A stretch of DNA of 64,000 nt. Origin: Thiogranum sp963752745. GTDB lineage: Bacteria > Pseudomonadota > Gammaproteobacteria > DSM-19610. The notes under the pieces are model-generated. The model saw nothing but the letters and a program-made list of their open reading frames with translations. It was not told the origin of the DNA and made no database searches. Within the stretch, counting starts at the first letter, position 1, and every line of letters starts with the position of its first letter. Positions 43,282 through 52,078 of the stretch are shown here, in pieces. Where the stretch lies: the NCBI GenBank assembly GCA_963752745.1, contig CAVWAK010000035.1, forward strand, positions 13,174 through 77,173, written 5' to 3'. A program made the position numbers and the translations under genes.

Positions 43282-43321
43282 GTAAAACCCTCTTAAGCTG
43301 GTGTCTTGACTGCGCTAATGC

Positions 43322-43948
43322 TTACTTGGAGTACAGCTCGACGACGAGCGACTCATTAATCTCCGCTGGGAGATCAGAACGCTCGGGACGTGCCTTGAAT
43401 ACACCTTCCATTTTCTTGGCGTCGACATCAATCCAGTCGACAAAGCCACGTTGTTCAGCCAATTCCAGTGCAGATTTCACGCGCTGCTGGCTTTTGGACT
43501 TCTCGGCCAGACCAAGATTGTCGTTAGGCTGCACCTGGTAGGAAGGAATATTCACTCGCTGACCGTTTACGGTGATCGCCTTATGGCGCACCAGCTGGCG
43601 TGCTTCTGAACGTGAGGCCGCAAAACCCATACGGTACACAACGTTGTCGAGCCGGCCTTCCAGCAACTGCAGCAGGTTCTCACCTGTAGAGCCCTTACGC
43701 TGGGCAGCATGCTTGTAGTAATTACGGAACTGGCTTTCCAGCACACCATAGATACGACGCATTTTCTGCTTTTCACGCAACTGGGTAGCATAGTCGGACA
43801 AGCGCCCACGACGCTGGCCGTGCTGACCTGGCGGGAAGGCGCGGTTCTCGACCGCGCACTTGCTGGTGTAACATTTCTCGCCTTTCAGAAATAGCTTGGT
43901 GCCTTCACGACGGCACTGGCGACATTTGGGTCCTACGTATTTTGCCAT
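43322..43948 (-). CDS. rpsD: 30S ribosomal protein S4
   Basis: This 208-residue protein has the S4 N-terminus (MAKYVGPKCRQCRREGTKLF) with four cysteines (Cys9, Cys12, Cys26, Cys31), the possible zinc knuckle of the C+ form. The S4 RNA-binding fold LDNVVYRMGFAASRSEARQL and INIPSYQ-like core follow. S4 starts 30S assembly and represses the alpha operon in E. coli. It lies 15 nt after rpsK. Confidence 0.98.
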   Translation of the reverse strand: MAKYVGPKCRQCRREGTKLFLKGEKCYTSKCAVENRAFPPGQHGQRRGRLSDYATQLREKQKMRRIYGVLESQFRNYYKHAAQRKGSTGENLLQLLEGRLDNVVYRMGFAASRSEARQLVRHKAITVNGQRVNIPSYQVQPNDNLGLAEKSKSQQRVKSALELAEQRGFVDWIDVDAKKMEGVFKARPERSDLPAEINESLVVELYSK

Positions 43949-43963
43949 TGTTTCTCCTCCGCC

Positions 43964-44356
43964 CTACACGCGCCGCTTTTTGGGCGGACGGCAACCGTTG
44001 TGCGGGATCGGGGTCACATCGGTGATATTAGTGATACGGAAACCGGCGTTGTTCAACGCTCGGACAGCAGATTCACGTCCCGGGCCCGGACCCTTGACTT
44101 CCACTTCAAGATTTTTCAGCCCGAATTCCTTGACTATATCGCCGACACGCTCGGCAGCCACCTGGGCAGCAAACGGCGTGCTCTTGCGCGAGCCACGGAA
44201 ACCGGAACCACCTGCGGTTGCCCAGGCCAGGGCATTACCCTGACGATCCGTGATCATTACGATGGTATTATTGAATGAAGCGTGAATATGGGCGATACCA
44301 TCGACCACATTTTTTTTCACCTTCTTGCGAGTACGGGCTGTGCTTGGCTTAGCCAT
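43964..44356 (-). CDS. rpsK: 30S ribosomal protein S11
   Basis: This 130-residue protein contains GIAHIHASFNNTIVMITDRQ, the NALAWATAGGSGFRGSRKST block and the C-terminal DVTPIPHNGCRPPKKRRV, all S11. It forms the platform of the small subunit with S18 and S21. Gene order rpsM-rpsK-rpsD is canonical. Confidence 0.98.
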   Translation of the reverse strand: MAKPSTARTRKKVKKNVVDGIAHIHASFNNTIVMITDRQGNALAWATAGGSGFRGSRKSTPFAAQVAAERVGDIVKEFGLKNLEVEVKGPGPGRESAVRALNNAGFRITNITDVTPIPHNGCRPPKKRRV

Positions 44357-44379
44357 TTTATATACCTGTAAGCAGCATC

Positions 44380-44736
44380 TTATTTACGAATTGGACGACG
44401 CGGACCCTTTCGGGTACGGGCGTTCGTACGGGTGCGCTGACCACGCAGCGGCAGACCACGGCGATGACGCATACCGCGATAGCAACCCAGGTCCATGAGA
44501 CGCTTGATGTTCATCGATAAGGTCCGGCGCAGATCACCTTCCACCGTGAATTTTGCGACTTCGCCACGAATGGCTTCGACTTCGGCCTCGGTCAGATCCT
44601 TGATTTTAGCTCCCGGTTTTACGCCGGTGGCCTCACAAATCTTCTGTGCAGTAGTGCGGCCTATTCCATAAATGGAAGTCAGCGCAATAACCGCATGCTT
44701 CTGCGGTGGAACGTTAATTCCGGCTATACGAGCCAT
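44380..44736 (-). CDS. rpsM: 30S ribosomal protein S13
   Basis: From the ATG at 44736 the product is 118 residues long and begins MARIAGINVPPQKHAVIALT, the family start; an upstream extension to 44787 has no counterpart. Other S13 marks are YGIGRTTAQKICEATGV and YRGMRHRRGLPLRGQRTRTN with the basic tail RKGPRRPIRK. It is the first gene of the alpha operon, after rpmJ. Confidence 0.98.
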   Translation of the reverse strand: MARIAGINVPPQKHAVIALTSIYGIGRTTAQKICEATGVKPGAKIKDLTEAEVEAIRGEVAKFTVEGDLRRTLSMNIKRLMDLGCYRGMRHRRGLPLRGQRTRTNARTRKGPRRPIRK

Positions 44737-44846
44737 GAACCCTATCTCCTCAACGAGACGACCGGTAGCGAGTCGCGAAACCCGCAAATGTACCGGAAAA
44801 TGCCTCTGATATCAATCTTAAAACCTAAGTAATCAGGCCGTAAACG

Positions 44847-44969
44847 CTACTTGCAGGCACCCTGGCGCTGCTTGTGACGACCATCTTTACAGATGACCCG
44901 CACTACGCCCTTGCGACGGACGATTTTGCAATTACGGCAAATACGTTTTACTGATGCTCGAACTTTCAT
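44847..44969 (-). CDS. rpmJ: 50S ribosomal protein L36
   Basis: This 40-residue protein is encoded between secY and rpsM: MKVRASVKRICRNCKIVRRK, then GVVRVICKDGRHKQRQGACK. Cys11, Cys14, Cys27 and His32 form the zinc ribbon of the C+ form. AAGGTG precedes the ATG. It is two or three residues longer than usual at the C-terminus. Confidence 0.96.
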   Translation of the reverse strand: MKVRASVKRICRNCKIVRRKGVVRVICKDGRHKQRQGACK

Positions 44970-45008
44970 AATTTCACCTTAAAAATCTTGTCTTTCACCG
45001 GCAAACGG

Positions 45009-46367
45009 CTATCTCAATAAGCCGGATCGGCCCTGCCCTTTCAGGTTGGCCTTCTTCATCAGGCCTTCGTACTGGTGCGACATCATCAGCGCCTGAACCT
45101 GGGCCATGAAGTCCATGACCACCACCACGATAATCAGCAGGGACGTGCCACCGAAGTAGAACGGCACATTCCAGTACAAAATCAAAAACTCCGGCAACAA
45201 ACACACAGCCGTAATATAGATGGCACCCGCCAGCGTCAAACGCGTCATTACGGCATCGATAAATTTTCCGGTCTGCTCACCCGGCCGTATACCCGGTATG
45301 AATGCCCCTGACTTCTTCAAGTTATCCGCTGTCTCCTTGGAATTGAAGACAATCGCGGTATAGAAAAAGCAGAAAAATATAATCGCCATTGCATAAAACA
45401 TAATATACAAAGGCTGGCCCGGCGACAGCGTGGAGGAAATATCCTTCAACCAACCCATGCCTTCGTTACTGCCAAACCACTGCCCCGCCGTTGCCGGAAA
45501 CAGAATAATACTTGATGCAAAAATCGGCGGGATAACCCCGGCCATATTCAGCTTGAGCGGCAGATGAGTACTCTGGGCCGCATACATCTTGCGCCCTTGT
45601 TGCCGCTTGGCATAGTTAACAGTGATACGCCTCTGACCGCGCTCAACGAACACCACAAATGCTGTTACAGCGATGACCAGAGCAAACATAAACAGTAAGG
45701 TCAGCGTATTCATTTCACCGGTCCGAACCAGTTCCAGGGAACCACCGATAGCAGACGGCAAGCCGGCCACGATACCCGAGAAGATAATGATCGAAATACC
45801 GTTGCCGATACCTCGCTCGGTCACCTGCTCGCCCAGCCACATCAGGAACAGCGTACCTGTCACCAAGCAGGCTACCGAGGAAATCACAAACCCCGGCCCG
45901 TCAAGAAGCACAAGTGGCGAACCTCCAACCTGTTGCCCTTGCAGCGCACTGGAAATGCCGATTGCCTGAAAGGTTGCCAGCACCACGGTTGCATAACGCG
46001 TGTACTGGGTAATCTTATGCCGACCAGCTTCACCTTCTTTCTTGATCTGTTCCAGCGCTGGCACTGTATATGACAGCAACTGCATAATAATAGACGCTGA
46101 AATATAGGGCATAATACCCAGTGCAAACAGCGACAACCGGCTAAGCGCACCACCCGAGAACATGTTGAACATGTCCAGAATAGTGCCCTTTTGCTGCTCA
46201 ACCAGCGTTTCAAGCACCACCGGATCGATACCCGGCAGAGGAATAAACGAGCCGATACGAAACACCAGAATGGCGCCCAGCACAAAAAAGATGCGCTGCC
46301 GCAATTCTGTCAGTTTACCCAGATCACCGAGTCCACCAGTGAGTCCTGCCGCTCCAGCTCCAGCCAT
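45009..46367 (-). CDS. secY: Protein translocase subunit SecY
   Basis: This 452-residue protein has ten predicted membrane helices and the SecY signatures FRIGSFIPLPGIDP (helix 1-2), GIMPYISASIIMQLL (plug and helix 2 region), WLGEQVTERGIGNGISIIIF and IPGIRPGEQTGKFIDAVMTR (loop for SecA and ribosome). It is the pore of the export channel driven by SecA, also in this window. It follows rplO by 9 nt in the spc operon. Confidence 0.99.
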   Translation of the reverse strand: MAGAGAAGLTGGLGDLGKLTELRQRIFFVLGAILVFRIGSFIPLPGIDPVVLETLVEQQKGTILDMFNMFSGGALSRLSLFALGIMPYISASIIMQLLSYTVPALEQIKKEGEAGRHKITQYTRYATVVLATFQAIGISSALQGQQVGGSPLVLLDGPGFVISSVACLVTGTLFLMWLGEQVTERGIGNGISIIIFSGIVAGLPSAIGGSLELVRTGEMNTLTLLFMFALVIAVTAFVVFVERGQRRITVNYAKRQQGRKMYAAQSTHLPLKLNMAGVIPPIFASSIILFPATAGQWFGSNEGMGWLKDISSTLSPGQPLYIMFYAMAIIFFCFFYTAIVFNSKETADNLKKSGAFIPGIRPGEQTGKFIDAVMTRLTLAGAIYITAVCLLPEFLILYWNVPFYFGGTSLLIIVVVVMDFMAQVQALMMSHQYEGLMKKANLKGQGRSGLLR

Positions 46368-46376
46368 CAGTGTTCC

Positions 46377-46811
46377 CTAGCCTTCGATCTTGCCGCCGGC
46401 TGCTTCGATCGCAGCGCGCGCACCTTTGGTTACACCGATACCACGAACGTTCACAGCTCTGCTGATCTCGCCGGACAGCATCACCTTGGCATGCAGCGTA
46501 CTCTGTTTGATGACGCCAGCTGCCTTCAGCGCAGCCAGGTCAACAGTATCGCCGTCCACCAGCGCCAGTTCATTCAATCGCACCTGTTCGGTAACACGTG
46601 ACTTGCGCGAAGTGAAACCCACTTTCGGCAAACGACGCTGCAAAGGCATCTGGCCGCCTTCAAAACCAATTTTGTGGAACCCGCCAGAACGCGACTTCTG
46701 ACCTTTGTGGCCACGACCACAGGTCTTGCCCGTTCCTGAGCCAATACCACGACCAACGCGCTTGGCATCAGTGCGGGCACCAGCACCTGGCTTTAATGTA
46801 TTGAGACGCAT
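46377..46811 (-). CDS. rplO: 50S ribosomal protein L15
   Basis: This 144-residue protein has the L15 glycine-rich N-terminus (RVGRGIGSGTGKTCGRGHKG, then QKSRSG) and FEGGQMPLQRRLPKVGFTSR, with the expected length. It is a late-assembling large-subunit protein placed between rpmD and secY, as usual. Confidence 0.98.
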   Translation of the reverse strand: MRLNTLKPGAGARTDAKRVGRGIGSGTGKTCGRGHKGQKSRSGGFHKIGFEGGQMPLQRRLPKVGFTSRKSRVTEQVRLNELALVDGDTVDLAALKAAGVIKQSTLHAKVMLSGEISRAVNVRGIGVTKGARAAIEAAGGKIEG

Positions 46812-46814
46812 CTG

Positions 46815-47000
46815 TTAAGCCTCCTCGACCGACAGCATATAGGAGATCTTGTTGATCATGCCGCGATTTTCAGGTGTATCAATCACTTCAACACAGTGAC
46901 GGATGCGACGCAGACCCAGACCGCTCGCGCAGGCCTTGTGGGACCGGAGCCGTCCACTGGTGCTTTTGGTTAGTGTTACCTTGAGTTTCTTGTCAGCCAT
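46815..47000 (-). CDS. rpmD: 50S ribosomal protein L30
   Basis: This 61-residue protein contains LKVTLTKSTSGRLRSHKACA, GLGLRRIRHCVEVIDTPENR and GMINKISYMLSVEEA, the complete L30 of bacteria. It lies between rpsE and rplO with three-nucleotide gaps on each side. Confidence 0.97.
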   Translation of the reverse strand: MADKKLKVTLTKSTSGRLRSHKACASGLGLRRIRHCVEVIDTPENRGMINKISYMLSVEEA

Positions 47001-47003
47001 GGC

Positions 47004-47510
47004 TTACCCCAGGATCTCTTCAGCCTTCTTGCCGCGCTTGGCAGCGATCATTTCAGGCGAACGCATTTCTGCAAGGCCTTTCATCGTGGCGCGAACAACG
47101 TTTATCGGGTTATTGGTACCAATGCACTTGGCCAGCACGTCACGAACACCAACGACTTCCAGCACCGCACGCATCGCACCACCAGCGATAATCCCGGTAC
47201 CTTCAGAGGCTGGCTGCATGTAGACCTTGGCTGCACCAAATGTCGCGGTAATCGGGTACTGCAAAGTACCGTCCTTGAGGGCGACCTGCTTCATGTTCTT
47301 GCGGGCATTTTCCATCGCCTTCTGGATAGCAACCGGCACCTCGCGCGCCTTGCCACGTCCAAAACCGACTTTACCTTCGCCGTCACCGACCACTGTCAGT
47401 GCTGCAAAACCAAACTGACGACCACCCTTCACCACCTTGGCGACACGGTTGATACCGATCAGCTTTTCCTGCAGACCATCAGAATTCGCTTGTTGTTCGA
47501 CACTTGCCAT
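47004..47510 (-). CDS. rpsE: 30S ribosomal protein S5
   Basis: This 168-residue protein has the S5 double-stranded RNA-binding core LIGINRVAKVVKGGRQFGFA, VVGDGEGKVGFGRGKAREVP and the helicase-site region RAVLEVVGVRDVLAKCIGTN. The Val-Lys-Gly-Gly loop tied to spectinomycin response looks wild type. Canonical position in the spc operon. Confidence 0.98.
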   Translation of the reverse strand: MASVEQQANSDGLQEKLIGINRVAKVVKGGRQFGFAALTVVGDGEGKVGFGRGKAREVPVAIQKAMENARKNMKQVALKDGTLQYPITATFGAAKVYMQPASEGTGIIAGGAMRAVLEVVGVRDVLAKCIGTNNPINVVRATMKGLAEMRSPEMIAAKRGKKAEEILG

Positions 47511-47524
47511 AGCGCAACCTTTAC

Positions 47525-47878
47525 CTAGAATTCCAGACCGCTTTCACGCGCGGCATCTGCCAACGCCTTTACGCGCCCATGATATTTAAAACCTGAACGG
47601 TCAAATGCGACCGTACTGATACCCGCTGCCTTGGCGCGCTCGGCCACTGCCTTGCCGATCGCCGCTGCTGCAGCTGCATTACCGGTACCCTTCACTTCCT
47701 TGCGCAGCTCGCGATCCAGCGTTGACGCACTCGCCAGCACCTTGTCGCCGGCTCCATCGATAACCTGCGCGTAAATATGGCGCGGCGTACGATGAATACA
47801 CAGACGGGCTTTGCCCAGTTCGCGTATTTTTGCTCGCGTCTTTCTGGCGCGGCGCTGTCTTGATAACTTTTTGTCCAT
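47525..47878 (-). CDS. rplR: 50S ribosomal protein L18
   Basis: This 117-residue protein matches L18, the 5S rRNA binder: ARKTRAKIRELGKARLCIHR, TPRHIYAQVIDGAGDKVLAS and FDRSGFKYHGRVKALADAAR. The length equals the E. coli protein (117). It lies between rplF and rpsE. Confidence 0.98.
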   Translation of the reverse strand: MDKKLSRQRRARKTRAKIRELGKARLCIHRTPRHIYAQVIDGAGDKVLASASTLDRELRKEVKGTGNAAAAAAIGKAVAERAKAAGISTVAFDRSGFKYHGRVKALADAARESGLEF

Positions 47879-47895
47879 GTTGATACCCTTAAAAA

Positions 47896-48429
47896 CTATT
47901 TCTTCTTGGCTTCCTTACGCACGATGATTTCATCAGCGTATTTCACACCCTTACCTTTATATGGCTCTGGCGGACGATAGGCGCGAATTTCGGCTGCCAC
48001 CTGCCCAACCTTCTGTTTGTCGAAGCCCTTGACCACAACTTCGGTCTGACTCGGAGTCTCAACAGTCACACCTTCCGGCACCAGATAATCCACCGGATGT
48101 GAAAAGCCCAGCGTCAGGTTCAGTTTCTGGCCCTGCGCCTGGGCACGATAACCCACGCCGACCAGTTGCAGTTTCTTTTCAAAACCCTGCGTGACGCCGG
48201 TCACCATGTTATTCAGTAACGCCCGGGTAGTTCCGGCCAGCGCATTAGCTGACTTGGAGCCATCTTTCGGCGCGAAGGTCAGCACATTGCCATCCTGGTT
48301 TATCGCCACCGAATTGTGCACGGTGTGCTCGAGCGAACCCTTACTACCTTTTACACTCACAGCCTGGCCATCGATTTTAATTTCGACGCCGGTCGGGAGC
48401 TCTACTGGACTTTTAGCAACTCTGGACAT
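47896..48429 (-). CDS. rplF: 50S ribosomal protein L6
   Basis: This 177-residue protein has the two L6 repeats, with MSRVAKSPVELPTGVEIKID at the start, MVTGVTQGFEKKLQLVGVGY in the middle and RPPEPYKGKGVKYADEIIVR near the end, which contacts the sarcin-ricin region. Same length as E. coli L6. It follows rpsH by 12 nt. Confidence 0.98.
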   Translation of the reverse strand: MSRVAKSPVELPTGVEIKIDGQAVSVKGSKGSLEHTVHNSVAINQDGNVLTFAPKDGSKSANALAGTTRALLNNMVTGVTQGFEKKLQLVGVGYRAQAQGQKLNLTLGFSHPVDYLVPEGVTVETPSQTEVVVKGFDKQKVGQVAAEIRAYRPPEPYKGKGVKYADEIIVRKEAKKK

Positions 48430-48441
48430 GATCAGTACTCA

Positions 48442-48834
48442 TCAAGTTACGTAGCACAACACTTCGCCACCTTCTCCGGCAGCGCGCGCAGCGCGATCAC
48501 TCATTACACCCCGGGAAGTAGACACAATGGCTACACCCAGACCGTTCTGCACTTTAGGCAGCTCATCATTCGCCTTGTAGATACGCAGACCGGGGCGACT
48601 AATACGCTTCAGACTCTCAATGACCGGCTGACCATCGTAGTACTTCAGGTCAACATTCATCGTTGGCTTTCCGTCTGTATCCTCGATCGAAAACTCGGCT
48701 ATATAACCCTCGTCCTTCAGCACCTGGGCGATGGACGATTTCAGCTTCGAAGAAGGCATCGACACCGAAACCTTGCCTGCGCGCTGGCCATTACGAATGC
48801 GCGTCAGCATATCGGCGATAGGATCAGTCATCAT
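48442..48834 (-). CDS. rpsH: 30S ribosomal protein S8
   Basis: This 130-residue protein starts MMTDPIADMLTRIRNGQRAG and ends GVMSDRAARAAGEGGEVLCY, both S8 signatures, and has the family length. In E. coli S8 represses the spc operon at the rplE message; no such site was examined here. The second Met is an alternative start. Confidence 0.98.
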   Translation of the reverse strand: MMTDPIADMLTRIRNGQRAGKVSVSMPSSKLKSSIAQVLKDEGYIAEFSIEDTDGKPTMNVDLKYYDGQPVIESLKRISRPGLRIYKANDELPKVQNGLGVAIVSTSRGVMSDRAARAAGEGGEVLCYVT

Positions 48835-48864
48835 AATCGGTGTACCTCTTTAATCTTTATTCTG

Positions 48865-49170
48865 TTACCAGCTGGCTTTGACAAGACCCGGGACATCCCC
48901 GGCCATGGCATGTTCGCGCAGCTTGTTACGGGACAGACCGAACTTGCGGTAGTACCCGTGCGGGCGACCGGTCAAACGGCAGCGGTTGCGCTGACGACAA
49001 GGACTGGCATTACGCGGTAATGCCTGCAGCTTGAGCTGTGCCTCATAGCGCTCTTCGTCCGACTTGTTGACGTCAGCGAGAATCGCCTTGAGCGCGGCAC
49101 GTTTAGCGGCGTATTTCTTCACCGTCTTGGCGCGCTTGATTTCACGCTGAATCATGGATGTTTTAGCCAT
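48865..49170 (-). CDS. rpsN: 30S ribosomal protein S14
   Basis: This 101-residue protein is the long, zinc-free (C-) S14 form, with MAKTSMIQREIKRAKTVKKY at the start and CRLTGRPHGYYRKFGLSRNK near the end. Only two cysteines remain, so it does not need zinc, in contrast to L36 in this window. It lies between rplE and rpsH. Confidence 0.98.
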   Translation of the reverse strand: MAKTSMIQREIKRAKTVKKYAAKRAALKAILADVNKSDEERYEAQLKLQALPRNASPCRQRNRCRLTGRPHGYYRKFGLSRNKLREHAMAGDVPGLVKASW

Positions 49171-49182
49171 GTTGTCCGGTCC

Positions 49183-49722
49183 TCAGTTCTTGAACGGGAA
49201 GTTGAACGCCGCGAGCAGAGCGCGTCCTTCTTCGTCAGTTTTTGCCGTGGTAGCGATACTGATATCCATACCACGCAAAGCATCAATCTTGTCGTAATCA
49301 ATCTCCGGGAAGATAATCTGCTCCCGGACACCCATATTGTAGTTTCCACGACCATCAAAAGCCTTGGGACTCATACCGCGGAAGTCGCGGATACGGGGAA
49401 TGGCAATATTGACCAGGCGATCCAGGAATTCGTACATGCGTTCGCTGCGCAGGGTTACCTTGCAGCCAATAGGCCAGCCTTCACGCACCTTGAATCCGGC
49501 GACAGACTTGCGGGCCATACAGACCACGGCTTTCTGTCCGGCAATTTTTTCCATATCACTTACGGCATGGTCCATTACCTTACGGTCACCAAGCGCCTCA
49601 CCCACGCCCATGTTGATGGTGATCTTGGTAATGCGGGGCACTTCCATCACGTTTTTATAGCCAAACTGCTCGAAGAGCTTCTTGGCAATTTCATCGCGAT
49701 ACTGGTCTTGTAATCTGGCCAT
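49183..49722 (-). CDS. rplE: 50S ribosomal protein L5
   Basis: This 179-residue protein contains NVMEVPRITKITINMGVGEA, AGFKVREGWPIGCKVTLRSE, RDFRGMSPKAFDGRGNYNMG and FPEIDYDKIDALRGMDI, the L5 pattern. It binds 5S rRNA in the central protuberance. Same length as E. coli L5. It follows rplX by 15 nt. Confidence 0.99.
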   Translation of the reverse strand: MARLQDQYRDEIAKKLFEQFGYKNVMEVPRITKITINMGVGEALGDRKVMDHAVSDMEKIAGQKAVVCMARKSVAGFKVREGWPIGCKVTLRSERMYEFLDRLVNIAIPRIRDFRGMSPKAFDGRGNYNMGVREQIIFPEIDYDKIDALRGMDISIATTAKTDEEGRALLAAFNFPFKN

Positions 49723-49737
49723 CTCAGCAGCTCACTC

Positions 49738-50058
49738 TCAGGCGTCCACAACTTCGTTGCTGGACTTGAATATTCGCACTTTGCGACCGTCTTCAAGGAT
49801 CTTGAATCCGACACGGTCACCCTTCTTGGTAATCGGGTTGTACAGCATGACGTTGGACACATCGACAGGCATCTCTTTCTCGATAATGCCGCCGGGAACC
49901 CCGGCCTGGGGATTTGCCTTGGTGTGTTTCTTGACAACATTAATGTTCTCAATCACCACCTTGTCCAGGTCCGGAATCACGCGCAACACAGTGCCGCGCT
50001 TGCCACTGTCTTTACCGGTTTTTACGACGACGTCATCGCCTTTACGTATTTTGTTCAT
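49738..50058 (-). CDS. rplX: 50S ribosomal protein L24
   Basis: This 106-residue protein has the KOW motif (IRKGDDVVVKTGKDSGKRGT) and ENINVVKKHTKANPQAGVPG followed by IIEKEMPVDVSNVMLYNP, typical L24. It starts large-subunit assembly. Position between rplN and rplE is canonical. Confidence 0.98.
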   Translation of the reverse strand: MNKIRKGDDVVVKTGKDSGKRGTVLRVIPDLDKVVIENINVVKKHTKANPQAGVPGGIIEKEMPVDVSNVMLYNPITKKGDRVGFKILEDGRKVRIFKSSNEVVDA

Positions 50059-50073
50059 AGTCCTGACTCCCGC

Positions 50074-50442
50074 CTACAGCACTTCCGGCGCCAGAGAAAT
50101 AATTTTCATGAAACGCTCGCTTCGCAGCTCGCGTGTTACCGGGCCAAAAATACGCGTACCGATAGGCTCCAGCTTCGTATTCAGCAATACCGCGGCATTA
50201 CCGTCAAAACGAATCAAGGAACCATCAGGGCGGCGCACACCTTTGGCAGTACGTACTACAACGGCGTTATAGACCTCACCCTTTTTCACCTTGCCCCGGG
50301 GGATAGCCTCTTTAACGCTGACCTTGATGATGTCACCGATTCCCGCGTAACGGCGGTGCGAACCACCAAGCACTTTGATGCATTGCAGACGGCGGGCACC
50401 GCTGTTGTCTGCTACATCTAAATTTGATTGCATCTGGATCAT
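50074..50442 (-). CDS. rplN: 50S ribosomal protein L14
   Basis: This 122-residue protein has the L14 marks MIQMQSNLDVADNSGARRLQ, YAGIGDIIKVSVKEAIPRGK, RRPDGSLIRFDGNAAVLLN and GTRIFGPVTRELRSERFMKI. The length is exactly that of the family (122-123). It begins the spc operon; 35 nt separate it from rpsQ, and no separate spc promoter was recognised there. Confidence 0.99.
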   Translation of the reverse strand: MIQMQSNLDVADNSGARRLQCIKVLGGSHRRYAGIGDIIKVSVKEAIPRGKVKKGEVYNAVVVRTAKGVRRPDGSLIRFDGNAAVLLNTKLEPIGTRIFGPVTRELRSERFMKIISLAPEVL

Positions 50443-50477
50443 GACTTAAATTCCCATTCGCGCAACGCGTATTTCAT

Positions 50478-50741
50478 TCAGCCTGCAGGCCGCTCAACAA
50501 CTTCCAGCAATGCCCACGACTTCGTCTTGGACACCGGCCGGATCTGCTTGATTGTGACCGTATCACCCTGCTTGCACTCATTATTTTCATCATGAATGTG
50601 GAGCTTGGTGGAACGGCGGATATACTTGCCGTATAGAGGATGACGCACCTTGCGCTCAACCATAACCACGGCGCTCTTGTTCATCTTGTCGCTTACGACG
50701 CGAGCGGTCAGGGTGCGCTCGACCTTGGCTTCTTCACTCAT
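50478..50741 (-). CDS. rpsQ: 30S ribosomal protein S17
   Basis: This 87-residue protein contains LTARVVSDKMNKSAVVMVER and HPLYGKYIRRSTKLHIHDEN, then GDTVTIKQIRPVSKTKSWAL, the complete S17 OB fold. Its start overlaps the rpmC stop by four bases. It closes the S10 operon. Confidence 0.98.
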   Translation of the reverse strand: MSEEAKVERTLTARVVSDKMNKSAVVMVERKVRHPLYGKYIRRSTKLHIHDENNECKQGDTVTIKQIRPVSKTKSWALLEVVERPAG

Positions 50742-50944
50742 GCCGCTTCACCTGCTTTGGCTTTCTCATTCATAACAGTTTTAATGCGGGCAATATCGCG
50801 GCGCACTTTCTTGACCTGGTCCGGGCGACTCAGCTGACCGGTACCTTTCTGCATACGCAGATTGAATTGCTCGCGCAGCAAGCCGTCCAGCTCAAGTTTC
50901 AGCTCGTCGGCTGACTTGTCACGAAGTTCATTGGCGTTCATCAC
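50738..50944 (-). CDS. rpmC: 50S ribosomal protein L29
   Basis: This 68-residue, two-helix protein contains ELRDKSADELKLELDGLLRE, QFNLRMQKGTGQLSRPDQVK and KVRRDIARIKTVMNEK, the L29 pattern. It sits at the polypeptide exit in the ribosome. It overlaps rplP and rpsQ by four bases each. Confidence 0.97.
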   Translation of the reverse strand: MMNANELRDKSADELKLELDGLLREQFNLRMQKGTGQLSRPDQVKKVRRDIARIKTVMNEKAKAGEAA

Positions 50945-51354
50945 ATCACCGTCCGGCTGACGAATGTGGTACCTACCGGCAACTTGGCTGCGGCAAGCTT
51001 GAAAGCTTCACGCGCCATTTCTTCGGAGACACCTTCGATTTCATAAATCACACGACCAGGCTGAATCTTTGCGACCCAGTACTCGACGTTACCCTTACCC
51101 TTACCCTGGCGTACTTCGATCGGCTTTTTGGTGATCGGCACATCAGGAAACACACGTATCCATAACTTGCCGCCACGTTTCACCTTGCGCGTAATAGTGC
51201 GACGCGCAGCCTCGATCTGGCGTGCGGTAAGCTGGCCACGACTGGTAGATTTCAGCGCAAACTCGCCGAAACTGACTTTATTGCCGGCATTAGCCAGACC
51301 ACGGTTGCGGCCTTTCTGCTGCTTGCGAAATTTTGTTCTCTTGGGCTGTAACAT
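50941..51354 (-). CDS. rplP: 50S ribosomal protein L16
   Basis: This 137-residue protein starts MLQPKRTKFRKQQKGRNRGL and contains ALKSTSRGQLTARQIEAARR, then KRGGKLWIRVFPDVPITKKP and RQGKGKGNVEYWVAKIQPGR, as in L16. It binds near the A-site tRNA. It follows rpsC by 14 nt. Confidence 0.99.
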   Translation of the reverse strand: MLQPKRTKFRKQQKGRNRGLANAGNKVSFGEFALKSTSRGQLTARQIEAARRTITRKVKRGGKLWIRVFPDVPITKKPIEVRQGKGKGNVEYWVAKIQPGRVIYEIEGVSEEMAREAFKLAAAKLPVGTTFVSRTVM

Positions 51355-51368
51355 GGCTCTCGACTTCC

Positions 51369-52052
51369 TTATTTGGCCCCGGAGGCCTTCTTGCCGGCTT
51401 CGGGCTCGACGTTCTGTTCGTCGCGATCCAGGATTTCACCCTTGAATACCCAGACCTTCACGCCGATAACACCGTAGGTGGTATTGGCTTCGGTCACACC
51501 GTAATCAATATCAGCGCGCAAGGTGTGCAGCGGCACGCGACCTTCGCGGTACCATTCGGTACGAGCAATTTCGGCACCGTTCAAGCGTCCAGCAACCATA
51601 ATCTTGATGCCCTGGGCACCCAGACGCATAGCGTTGCCAACGGCTCGCTTCATGGCGCGGCGGAACATGATACGACGCTCAAGCTGCTGAGCCACACTTT
51701 CGGCCACCAGCTGCGCATCAATTTCCGGCTTGCGAATCTCCTCGATGTTGATATGTACAGGCATACCCATCTTCCTGGAAACTTCAGCACGCAGCTTCTC
51801 GATATCCTCGCCCTTCTTGCCGATCACGATACCCGGACGCGCCGTGTGAATCGTGATCGCAGCATTGTTGGCCGGTCTTTCGATCTGAATCCGACTGACC
51901 GAGGCATGCTTTAGCTTCTTCTTGATGAAGTCGCGCACCCCGATGTCAAGATTCAGGAAATCCGCATAGTCTGCTGAATCCGCATACCAGGTGGATGTCC
52001 AGTCCTTGACGATGCCTAGTCGAATACCAATTGGATGTACTTTCTGGCCCAT
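51369..52052 (-). CDS. rpsC: 30S ribosomal protein S3
   Basis: This 227-residue protein starts MGQKVHPIGIRLGIVKDWTS and has the KH motif PGIVIGKKGEDIEKLRAEVS and GIKIMVAGRLNGAEIARTEW, as in S3. It lines the mRNA entry channel. A Lys-rich, charged tail (EPEAGKKASGAK) ends the protein. Confidence 0.99.
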   Translation of the reverse strand: MGQKVHPIGIRLGIVKDWTSTWYADSADYADFLNLDIGVRDFIKKKLKHASVSRIQIERPANNAAITIHTARPGIVIGKKGEDIEKLRAEVSRKMGMPVHINIEEIRKPEIDAQLVAESVAQQLERRIMFRRAMKRAVGNAMRLGAQGIKIMVAGRLNGAEIARTEWYREGRVPLHTLRADIDYGVTEANTTYGVIGVKVWVFKGEILDRDEQNVEPEAGKKASGAK

Positions 52053-52078
52053 GCCGTACTCTCTTTAGTGTCTCTCGA